A stretch of DNA of 64,000 nucleotides from NCBI GenBank assembly GCA_040768665.1, contig JAXGMN010000036.1:76521-140520 (forward strand), written 5' to 3'. The first letter of the stretch is position 1, and each line of letters begins with the position of its first letter. The DNA comes from JABWBD01 sp040768665 (GTDB lineage Bacteria > Planctomycetota > Planctomycetia > Pirellulales > Thermoguttaceae). A model generated the notes under the pieces. That model was given only the letters and a program-made list of their open reading frames with translations. It was not told where the DNA came from and did no database searches. Positions 43,917-51,578 of the stretch are shown in pieces. Both the position numbers and the translations under genes were made by a program.

Positions 43917-46900
43917 GTGTCAGAGAGCGGACGGCCTGACGGATCAGTGATGACCCAATTGCAGCCAGCAGGAATCTTTGGACGGATTCTCTCGTCGCTT
44001 CTTCCCAAGAAGCTGGAGATTCAGATCCGGAGCGAGGAGAAGTCTGACGGCACGATTGCCTTGACTCCTGTGTGCCTGATTGGTGGGCATAAGGTCGATC
44101 CAGTCCTCGTGGGCCTCGCCTCCAGTCAACGCATCCTGGGGTACTCGGTCATTGCCGACGAGAAAGCCCTCTCCATACTTCGCCAAGGCCCAACCAATCT
44201 CACCAAGCAGAAGGCGGCTGAATCTCTCGGCAGTCTCAAACGTCAGGGAATCTTGGTCTGCAATAAGCCAACCGGGACACCCACGGACGTTCACGAGGTG
44301 ACGCTCAGGGTCACGCTCACTTTGAACCCCGGCGACACCCTCGATGTTCAGTCCGAACTGGCAACGGAGCAAGGGACAGTCGTCGCAAAGCCGGTGGACC
44401 TGGAGCGGCTTTACCAGGACAATGGCTGGTATTTTGCCGAGGGCAAACTTCTGCACGTACCGACCACGAACACCGAGTGGGATGACCTTCTCATTGCCGC
44501 TGGGGAGGATGGGCATCTCACCGGCACTTCTGTCCCGAAGTTCCTCAAAGCCCTCGGCTCCTTTGAACACAAGCTCGGTCGCATCGAGAAGAATGACACG
44601 CTCCGAGATCTGGCCGTCTATGGGGAGAAGCGGGAGAACCGTGTGACGGTCGATGGCGACCGGGACTCGATCCGGGTGTCGCCCAAATTCGTCTGCTTGG
44701 CTAAGAGCCTATCCCAAAACCGCCGGGGACTGGCTCATTTTGCGGAGTCTTCGGAGCAAAATGTGCCTGTCCCCTTCTCCTCGCGAGGTTTTGGGACAGG
44801 CTCTAAGAATCGCTGTGAGCACGAGTTGACACCCGAAGACCTGGCAGTTCTGCAACGCAAGGGCGGCTGCCAGCGGATAGCGGAGGGGTGGATCGACATC
44901 GATTCCCAACAGGTTGAGGAGTACCGGCAGGCATATAAGGAACTTCGTTCTCGGATCGGTAAGCTTTCTCCCATCGAGGGTTTCCGAATTCCCGATACGC
45001 TGCACACGCTTTTGGAGCAGGAGAGGTTCACGTCGTCCTGGACGGTGTGCCGGTCTGAGGCCGTCAAGAACTTCCATCGAATCGTTGACAGCCCCGCCGA
45101 TGTCGAGTTCCGCCTCCAGGTGATCGAGAGCGACGGCCGGTCCATCCTGGAAATCGTCCCCGTTTACAGCTACGGTCGGTTCGAGACTACCCACGCCGAG
45201 CACTTGCAGGCAGCGGCCAGGCGGGAATCCTGGATTAGACGAGAGAACACCTGGATCAAGGTTGATCAGAAAGCCTGCAAGCGGATCGAAGCAGTCGTCA
45301 AACGCCTTGGGCTGCTGACCGGCAAGGACGGCTATACATTCCGGGCTCACCAAAGGGAAAAGGTCATCGAGGTCTTCTCGCCGCTGGGATGCCTCGAACA
45401 TTCGCCCGACTACGATGAGTTCCTGAAGCAGCTTGCCGACTGCGATCAGATGGGCGACGTGGCCCTTCCCGCATCTCTCCGGCCAGGAATCACGTTTCGC
45501 CCTTACCAGAAGCAAGGTTTCAACTGGCTGGCATTCCTCCATCGGTTCGGCCTGAACGGCATCCTGGCGGATGACATGGGATTGGGCAAGACACTTCAGA
45601 CGCTCGCCATCCTCCAAAAAGTCAAGGAGGAGGGCCAGGGAAACTTCCCGTCGCTGATCATCTGCCCCACCTCGGTCGTGAACAACTGGCAATCGGAAGC
45701 CGAGAAGTTCTTCACCGACTGTCCAGTAATCCTCTACACGGGCAGCAATCGAGGCGCCCACAGAGAATGCATCCGGCGGCGGTTGAAGCGGCCGTCTCAT
45801 ACTCTGGCAGGGCCACTGGTTGTCACCAGCTACGACATTGCTCGACGGGACTACAAGTCCTTGAGCCGGATTCCCTGGTTGTACGTCATCGTGGACGAAG
45901 GGCACAACATCAAGAATCCCAGTGCCAAGAGAACCAAAGCCATCAAGGCTATCCAGGGACAACACAAGCTGGCACTCACCGGGACACCGATTCAAAACAA
46001 GCTCGAAGAACTCTGGTCTTTGTTCGACTTTGCGATGCCTGGATTCCTGGGCACCCGCAAGGGCTTCCGAGACAAGTACGGGCGTTACGACCAGATCGAT
46101 TGGGATGCGGTGCAGCAAGGCCCGGGCAACCTGAAGGATCGCATCCGACCCTTTGTCCTGCGAAGGCTGAAGGAGAACGTAGCAAAGGATCTGCCGCCGA
46201 AGATCGTGGTGGACCAGAAGGTCGAATTGTCGGACCTTCAGGTAGATCTCTACCAGCAAGTGCTGGCCAGCGCCGACTACCGGCGGGTGTTTGAGGAGAT
46301 CGACACGAAGGGCGTTCAGCGTGCAAAGGTGTTGATTTTGAAGGTGTACACCACCTTGCGGGCCATCTGCAATCATCCGGCCCTTGCCAAGGAGGTGTAC
46401 CAGGGTGGGAGTGTGAACCACGACGACTCGGGAAAACTCGAATGTCTGAAGGAACTCATGGAAGAGATCGTCGATGGGGAGCACCGTGCCCTGTTGTTCT
46501 GCCAGAGTACCCAGATGCTCAACATCATCGAGCGATTCTTTCGCCAGTGGCAGTACGCCTTCCTTCGCTTAGATGGCAATACTCCTGCACCCATTCGCCC
46601 CGATCTGGTCCGTGAATTCAATGGCAATGCCACCATTCCATGTTTCCTCATCAGCACCAGGGCGGGAGGTACGGGCTTGAACTTGACGGGAGCGGATACG
46701 GTGATTTTCTACGATCACGATTGGAACCCGGCGAACGACCATCAAGCCCAGGATCGTGCCTACCGCATCGGCCAGACAAAGCCTGTGACCGTGTACCGAC
46801 TCATTTCCCAGGGAACCATCGAAGAGAAGATTCTCCATCGGCAGGAGTTGAAACAAACCTTGGCGGATGAGGTCATCGGAACGGACGAAGGAGGGTTCAA

Positions 46901-46961
46901 GGACCTCGATCGGAATGAACTACTGGGCTTGTTCCGGCTGGACCTGCGCAAAGCTGCATGA
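43917..46961 (+). CDS. SNF2-family DNA helicase/ATPase with in-frame repeat insertion
   Basis: A protein of 1014 residues from the GTG at 43917; an ATG at 43950 is an alternative start. The first 510 residues are an uncharacterised N-terminal region (GRILSSLLPKKLEIQIRSEE). The ATPase follows: ILADDMGLGKT near 549-559 (Walker A Lys558), VVNNWQSEA, DEGHN near 660 (Walker B) and LTGTPIQNKLEELWSLFDF. The C-terminal helicase half has ALLFCQSTQML near 860, STRAGGTGLNLTGADTVIFYDHDWNP near 910 and AYRIGQTKPVTVYRLI. It should remodel protein-DNA complexes using ATP. About 33 residues near 264-296 (SQNRRGLAHFAESSEQNVPV...) come from a 97-bp palindromic element and are not part of the family. The gene stands alone and is soluble, unlike the secretome to its left. 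Confidence 0.88.
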   Translation: MSESGRPDGSVMTQLQPAGIFGRILSSLLPKKLEIQIRSEEKSDGTIALTPVCLIGGHKVDPVLVGLASSQRILGYSVIADEKALSILRQGPTNLTKQKAAESLGSLKRQGILVCNKPTGTPTDVHEVTLRVTLTLNPGDTLDVQSELATEQGTVVAKPVDLERLYQDNGWYFAEGKLLHVPTTNTEWDDLLIAAGEDGHLTGTSVPKFLKALGSFEHKLGRIEKNDTLRDLAVYGEKRENRVTVDGDRDSIRVSPKFVCLAKSLSQNRRGLAHFAESSEQNVPVPFSSRGFGTGSKNRCEHELTPEDLAVLQRKGGCQRIAEGWIDIDSQQVEEYRQAYKELRSRIGKLSPIEGFRIPDTLHTLLEQERFTSSWTVCRSEAVKNFHRIVDSPADVEFRLQVIESDGRSILEIVPVYSYGRFETTHAEHLQAAARRESWIRRENTWIKVDQKACKRIEAVVKRLGLLTGKDGYTFRAHQREKVIEVFSPLGCLEHSPDYDEFLKQLADCDQMGDVALPASLRPGITFRPYQKQGFNWLAFLHRFGLNGILADDMGLGKTLQTLAILQKVKEEGQGNFPSLIICPTSVVNNWQSEAEKFFTDCPVILYTGSNRGAHRECIRRRLKRPSHTLAGPLVVTSYDIARRDYKSLSRIPWLYVIVDEGHNIKNPSAKRTKAIKAIQGQHKLALTGTPIQNKLEELWSLFDFAMPGFLGTRKGFRDKYGRYDQIDWDAVQQGPGNLKDRIRPFVLRRLKENVAKDLPPKIVVDQKVELSDLQVDLYQQVLASADYRRVFEEIDTKGVQRAKVLILKVYTTLRAICNHPALAKEVYQGGSVNHDDSGKLECLKELMEEIVDGEHRALLFCQSTQMLNIIERFFRQWQYAFLRLDGNTPAPIRPDLVREFNGNATIPCFLISTRAGGTGLNLTGADTVIFYDHDWNPANDHQAQDRAYRIGQTKPVTVYRLISQGTIEEKILHRQELKQTLADEVIGTDEGGFKDLDRNELLGLFRLDLRKAA
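44706..44802. repeat. Palindromic REP-like element, copy 2, inserted in the helicase gene
   Basis: A 97-bp nested inverted repeat. Outer arms are AGCCTATCCCAAAACC and GGTTTTGGGACAGGCT; inner arms are GGGGACTGGCTCATTTTGC (44725-44743) and CAAAATGTGCCTGTCCCC (44757-44774). The pentamer CTAAG flanks it on both sides (44701-44705 and 44803-44807), like a target duplication. Element plus one pentamer is 102 bases, or 34 codons, so the helicase frame stays open. Confidence 0.85.
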
Positions 46962-47160
46962 TCTGGCGTGTTCGAGGTTACGGCTGTGTGGAGATTGAAG
47001 ATCAGTGGCGGCCTGAGGAATCGTGGCCAATGGGACAACGCAAGCAGAAGGCCGTCCTGCTCCACTTCAGTGGGACTACTCTCCTGGCAGCTTTGCCGAC
47101 GATTGCGCTTGCCGCCGCCCTGCCCCACTGCGTATTCTTCCCTCAGACTTAACAACGTTC

Positions 47161-47250
47161 GAGAAAAAAGCGAGAAAAAAGTGTCAGAACCATCGGTGCG
47201 AAGCACCCGAAGGCCGGTTTCCGGCAAATGGTTCTCGACACTTTTTCGAA
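47161..47250. repeat. Palindromic element of a second type
   Basis: Arms CGAGAAAAAAGTGTCAGAAC-CAT (47171-47193) and ATGGTTCTCGACACTTTTTCG (47228-47248) pair with one extra base on the right. The centre holds two small hairpins, GGTGCGAAGCACC and GCCGGTTTCCGGC. A GAGAAAAAAG duplication lies at the left edge. The core is unrelated to the 44706 element. Confidence 0.7.
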
Positions 47251-47272
47251 CAGTCTCAGTGAGGCATGATCT

Positions 47273-47611
47273 GTCCACCACGTAAGTCACTAACAGCTTC
47301 GGTTCACGCCAATCCGTCCGATAGCGAGATCAACCTTCTTTGGCCTTTTGCTTGTTTCGTCTTGCGATGCGAAGCCTCCTCCATCCACGGAAACGACCAC
47401 CCGCTTGCCGGCCAGCGATCCCTCGATGCCCATGACATCCAATTGCTGACGCTGACGCGCCCGCTGGGAAAAAGTGATAGGCGCCACGGCGATCCGCCGG
47501 ATCGACATTTTCACCCCCATCTGCCCCCAGCCGCGCTCGCGCGTCTTCAAAAGAATTCAGCACGGCAGCCAATTGAGCCACTTCACTGGCCAAGGCCGGC
47601 GTGCACGTCAC
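47273..47611 (-). pseudogene. Transposase remnant with frameshift and stop
   Basis: Minus-strand pieces read LASEVAQLAAVLNSFEDARARLG, then MSIRRIAVAP...LDVMGIEGSLAGKRVVVSVDGGG, then (third frame, across a stop) RIARRNKQKAKEG and SRYRTDWREPKLLVTYVVD. VSVDGG and WREPKLLxxYVVD are typical of a transposase catalytic core, but I cannot fix the IS family. The 3' part ends at the palindrome at 47161-47250. Confidence 0.5.
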
Positions 47612-47635
47612 ACAGGCCCAGCAATATCAGTCCGA

Positions 47636-47725
47636 AGTTATCCCAAAACCTCGCGGATCGGGTTCACTATGCCCCGGATAAAATACCTGTCCCCTATCTT
47701 TGCCACTTCGGGATAGTTTCGCCTT
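47636..47725. repeat. Degenerate palindromic element, copy 3 of the 44706 type
   Basis: TTATCCCAAAACCTCGCG near 47638 and CGGGATAGTTT near 47715 resemble the outer arms of the element at 44706-44802. AAATACCTGTCCCC near 47685 resembles an inner arm. The copy is strongly eroded. Confidence 0.4.
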
Positions 47726-48356
47726 CACGCCTGCCGCCGGCAATCCCCGAGGTTCCCAGCCTTCGCCGTGGTGTAACGCCACCGCCCGCCGCTCATCAGC
47801 GAGTCGTTAATTAAAGCGCATGGGCTACCAACACCTCGACCGAGAAATCGAAGACTTGGTGGCTACACACGCAACTCACCGGCACGTCGCGCCTTCCATA
47901 CCTGCTCCTTTGCCACCCGGAAGGCGTGGTGCCCATGGTGCCGTTCTGGCGGAATCGCCAACTTGGGCACTACACACGGCCGCCTACCCACACGCTTCGC
48001 ACGTCGCACCCGGCGATTCCCGCCGCTTTGGTGAAGACGCAACCCACCGATGGAACTGTCCTGCTGCGGAACTGGCATGGCACTTTTCCACCCGGCCAGA
48101 CTGCCTATGCGCACCTCCAAGAAGTTCAGCGGCCGTGCCGGCCCCGCAACCTACCACGAAGGACATGAACGACAAGAAAGGGCATTGGTCATGGCTCCAC
48201 GGAAGACTTGCCGAGTCGGCTCCGAACGGGCGACTGCGACGGCTGGACTCGAACAGCCGCTCGCCGGGCCCCTGTTCCTCTTCTTCGTGTGATTCGTGGG
48301 TTTCGTGGTTCCTGGCCTTGATCGGTGCCGCTGCCTGTTCGCCCGCAAGGAGGCCT
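47726..48356. other. Non-coding stretch, no feature recognised
   Basis: Short frames on both strands give no recognisable product. The right end leads straight into the ribosome binding site of the SbcD-type pseudogene. Confidence 0.4.
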
Positions 48357-49565
48357 ATGTCGACCTGGCGCCTTCGTTTCGTTCACGCCGCCGATCTGCA
48401 TCTCGAGTTGCCGCCTGGCGGCGTCGACTACGTTCCACATCTTCGTTCGTTGCTTCGACGCGCCGCCTATTCCGCGGCCCAGCCGCGTGTTTGAAACCGT
48501 GCTGATCGAAGAGGCCGATTTCGTGATCCTCTCCGGCGGATATTCTGGACTCGCAGCAGGATTGGCCGCGCGGGCCGCTTTTTCTCGTCGAGCAGTTCGG
48601 GCGTCTTCACGAGCGTGGCATTCCCGTCTACTGGGCGGGTGGAAAAATCGATCCGCCGGATGCCTGGCCCGCGACAATCTGGCTGCCCGGAAATGTCCAT
48701 ATCTTCTCAGGACGGATCGAAGAATCTGTCGTGCGGCGGGAATCGACGGCGATTGCCTCGCGATCGGCGTCAGCCGGGGCGAAACCCGCATCCGTCCCAG
48801 CCAATTTCGTTCCCGATCCGGCCGGAGTGTTTTCGATTGCGGTCATCCACGGGTCCGCCGACGTCGACGCGTTGCGGCCGCGGTATTCACTACTGGCTCT
48901 CGGGGAAATCACCGCCGCCAGACCTGTTCCATTCGCCGCACGCGCACTGCCCGGCAGCCCCCAGGGCCGCAGTCCCAAGGAGACCGGCCCGCACGGCTGC
49001 ACCGTGGTTCATGAGCGACGAGCGCAGCGCCGTCCGCGTGACTGCAAGCTCACGACGGATCGGCTCCGTTGGCATACCGAGCAGGTGACCATCGAGGAAT
49101 CGACCACCCGTGCCGAGCTTGATCGAATGCTCGATGAGCGGATCCGGACGCTCAAGGAGACCGCCGGCGTCGACCTGATGGTCTCGGCGGATCCCGGGGA
49201 CCGGCAGGCCTGCCGCCCAACTCCGTCACGGCAAACTGGCGGCGGAACTCCTGGAGGGCCCTGCGTCCGGCACGGTTTCGGACCGCCGGCCGCCTGGAGC
49301 GTCTCCCTGGCCGCCGAACTACCTGCCGCACTGACCCCGAGATCTACGAGCAAGACTCGATCCTCGGCGACTTCTTCGCGAGCCCGCCGCTATCAGATGA
49401 ACGCGCGGGCGAACTGATCGACTGACCAATACCTGCCGGAATCGAACTTCGCCGGAGCGATTGCTCCGGCGTTGGCCATTACGGACCGTTCGGTCCGGTT
49501 ATGCGCTCCGGGAAGCGGCCGTCTTGGGCATCGACCTGTTGAGCGGGGAGGAACCCCAGCCGTGA
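48357..49565 (+). pseudogene. Decayed SbcD/YhaO-type metallophosphoesterase nuclease gene
   Basis: The start is intact: AGGAGG then ATG at 48357, reading MSTWRLRFVHAADLHLELPPGGVDY. FVHAADLHL is the first metal motif of SbcD/YhaO-type DNA nucleases, and EEADFVILSGG in the next frame is where the GD motif should be. Further pieces read LFLVEQFGRLHERGIPVYWAGGK, IDPPDAWPATIWLPGNVHIF, and near the end HTEQVTIEESTTRAELDRML and IDLLSGEEPQP. At least five frame changes separate them. Products of this kind usually pair with an AAA/SMC-type ATPase (YhaN/SbcC) in double-strand break processing. The stop overlaps a GTG start of the next gene, as in a coupled operon. Confidence 0.65.
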
Positions 49566-49591
49566 AAATCACCGCACTGGAATGCGAATAA
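49562..49591 (+). pseudogene. First codons of a probable YhaN/SMC-like partner gene, cut by a mobile element
   Basis: GTG at 49562 follows a GGGAGGA site and overlaps the stop of the SbcD-type frame. It encodes VKITALECE and then stops in the left end of the RAYT element. Short N-termini of the form MKIxxLE are usual for YhaN- and RecF-like ATPases. The rest of the gene is not found after the element. Confidence 0.45.
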
Positions 49592-50372
49592 AGGGACAGC
49601 GCATATACTCGCGGTTATGCAAAGGATAGCGAACTTTTCAAGGGCGGTCGCTCACCGCGATTTCGACGAGGCGCCCGCGAGGCGGAGTGTTGATTGCAGG
49701 CCGAGTCGTTCGGCCGTTTGAGCGCCCAATCGTCGCCGCCGTACGGGCAACTCGACGCACGCACCGGCGGATCGCCTCAAGCTCGGCTTCCGTTTGTGGT
49801 TGGTTGACTCGCCCGCACCAATCCAAGGGTTCCGCGCTAACGGCCAATCTCACCAGCACGGCTCACGTTGCCTGGTCAGCTGCCGGTGCAGACTGCCCCA
49901 TCGCCAAGCCTCCGCACACTCGCAGAGTCCGGCCCGCAGGGCATTACGCTCCACGTACCGTACCACCGTGTAGTAGTGGTCGTCGGTTTCGATCGGAAAG
50001 GACTTGAACCGGCCTTGATACAAGGGTTACAGCTAACTCTCTGCTTGCTGCAAGCATTGCTGCGTGTGCATATTGGCCATCCGTTGCATGAACCTGACAA
50101 GTCGCCGTCCCCTTCTGGCCAGAGAACGAAGTGCCAGTGGTTCGGTAACCAGCAAAATGCGCAGATCCGCATGGGCGCGACGCGCAGGGTTTCCTCGCTT
50201 CACGCGTTCGAAGGCGGCGTAGTCCGCGTCATGGTCGAAAATCTGACTTACCAACGCCGCGATTGAGGACATGGAACACCATCCCTCCCGCGCGACTCTT
50301 GCGGTTCTAGGCATGCCGCCATCTTACCCAACCTATCCAGCCGCGTCAATATATGCGCCTGTCCCCTTTAGC
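49588..50372 (-). mobile_element. Decayed REP-associated tyrosine transposase (RAYT) element
   Basis: The minus strand encodes a frameshifted IS200-like/RAYT transposase. From the ATG at 50314: MPRTARVAREGWCSM, QIFDHDADYAAFERV, FCWLPNHWHFVLWPEGDGDL (the HUH-type His motif), FMQRMANMHTQQ, YQGRFKSFPIETDDHYYTVV, NALRAGLCE and near the end TAERLGLQSTLRLAG. The element is bounded by inverted ends: AAAGGGACAGCGCATAT at 49592 and ATATGCGCCTGTCCCCTTTA at 50352. These ends share CTGTCCCC with the palindromic elements at 34.3 and 44.7 kb. Several frame changes make the enzyme inactive. Confidence 0.75.
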
Positions 50373-50499
50373 CAATCCGCCCTGCGCACGACCGCAGGTG
50401 CTGGTCAAAGGCCAACCCGGCGCTGAGGTCACCCTTCACGTCGAGTACCTCCACGGCCGAAAGCACCTGCCGATCGTCACGCTCAAGCCCGCTGCTTGA
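50373..50499 (+). pseudogene. Unidentified gene tail after the RAYT element
   Basis: The plus strand reads QVLVKGQPGAEVTLHVEYLH and then GRKHLPIVTLKPAA to a stop at 50497-50499, with no start. It looks like a C-terminus exposed by the mobile-element insertion, but I cannot name the family. From 50500 to 50679 I see nothing. Confidence 0.3.
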
Positions 50500-50679
50500 C
50501 CGTCAAAATGGCGATGGACTCTCGCGAGGTGCCAGCGCTCGGCGTACGCGCAAAACCAACCTTTTCGCGATCGACCGCTTCGTCGCGCCTCACCCATAGC
50601 TTCCGATCCCCCTTCCTTGCCCCGCAAACTGGCCAAGCGTTCCCCGCGCGTTAGTGGCACGCTATCTGATCATCTGCTC

Positions 50680-50813
50680 ACTACACAGATTCGCTGGACC
50701 AGCACGTCCGACAGTCGCCAGCAGCGTGGATTCTATCCATCTGTTCACTACTACAACTCGCTGGACAAGCACACAGACCCGCCAGAAGAATCGGCGGACC
50801 AGCACAGTGGCGT
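50680..50813. repeat. Degenerate direct repeats downstream of the RHS locus
   Basis: Two units of about 32 bp share most positions: one at 50682-50713 containing ATTCGCTGGACCAGCAC, one at 50741-50772 containing ACTCGCTGGACAAGCAC. A shorter echo (GGCGGACCAGCACAG) lies near 50793. Spacing is irregular. They are too few and too divergent to be a CRISPR. Confidence 0.4.
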
Positions 50814-51578
50814 TCACTTTACCAAGACGCCGAGTTTATCCAGGACGCCATCCGCCCTTGGGATTTCGGCGTCCGAAAGCTCCCATAGCCACAGCCCGGT
50901 GTCTATGCGCGAAAGCGAACCCAGTCCAAGCCACCTCAAATTAGCGCGGCGGACGTGTGCATCCGAAAGAACACTGGCGGGATAAGCGCCGCGGAATAGG
51001 CCGGTAAGGTATCTTCTTTCCCCCATCCTCTCCTCAAACCACGCGTCGAGTCTGGTACGCTTGCGTCTGCTCAACATTTCTCTAGTCATGTCTGACAGCG
51101 AGTACAACCTTGTCCCGGCCGCATACAACTCAGGGGCCTCCGCTAAGGGTGATTTGTAGGCAATGCCGTAGCGCACATCTAGCCCGATTCGCGCAAGCTC
51201 GTACGCGCGTTGAAGCAGCACCGCAGGATCGGAAACGATCTCCTCCTCTGTGCCAAGGTACAGTACGCCGGACTGCAATTCAATCGAACCCCTGATGCGC
51301 CAATCCTCTACGTCTTCGCTACCGGGTCGAACGCAACCCAAACCGAGGTATTCTACAGCGCCTCTTTCCAGCGATTCGATCAGACGAGTCTTGTGCGAGG
51401 CAAAATTCTTCGCATCGTCTCCCGGGAAGTCCGTACAGGTAGTATCGAAGTAGTCGACGTAAACACCGCAATCTTGAAAGAACCGGCAAGCGATCTCAAG
51501 CCAACGAACTGGCACGCTGGTCCCAACGTTAGCTTGAAGGTACAAGGCCGCCGAGGTAACGATTCGTTGCCTGTTCAT
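50814..51578 (-). CDS. Candidate immunity protein for the RHS1 toxin
   Basis: A 254-residue soluble protein (MNRQRIVTSAALYLQANVGT...) without signal peptide. Its ATG overlaps the stop of RHS1 in the form ATGA, which implies translational coupling; an earlier in-frame start at 51647 lies inside RHS1 and is less likely. Acidic residues are plentiful. Landmarks are WLEIACRFFQDCGVYVDYFD near 27, WRIRGSIELQSG near 95, SLSDMTREMLSRRKRTRLDAWFEE near 160 and RIDTGLWLWELSDAEIP near 225. I match it to no immunity family with confidence; it could be a divergent type-VI-immunity-like protein. Position directly after a toxin tip is the main evidence for its role. Confidence 0.65.
   Translation of the reverse strand: MNRQRIVTSAALYLQANVGTSVPVRWLEIACRFFQDCGVYVDYFDTTCTDFPGDDAKNFASHKTRLIESLERGAVEYLGLGCVRPGSEDVEDWRIRGSIELQSGVLYLGTEEEIVSDPAVLLQRAYELARIGLDVRYGIAYKSPLAEAPELYAAGTRLYSLSDMTREMLSRRKRTRLDAWFEERMGERRYLTGLFRGAYPASVLSDAHVRRANLRWLGLGSLSRIDTGLWLWELSDAEIPRADGVLDKLGVLVK

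Noticed and set aside
43917..46961. SNF2 gene as part of a DISARM- or Dnd-like defence island
   Set aside because: No methyltransferase, DUF1998, phospholipase D or Dnd gene is beside it; neighbours are decayed sequence and secreted-protein remnants.
50680..50813. CRISPR array
   Set aside because: Only two to three divergent units with irregular spacing and no cas genes in the window.
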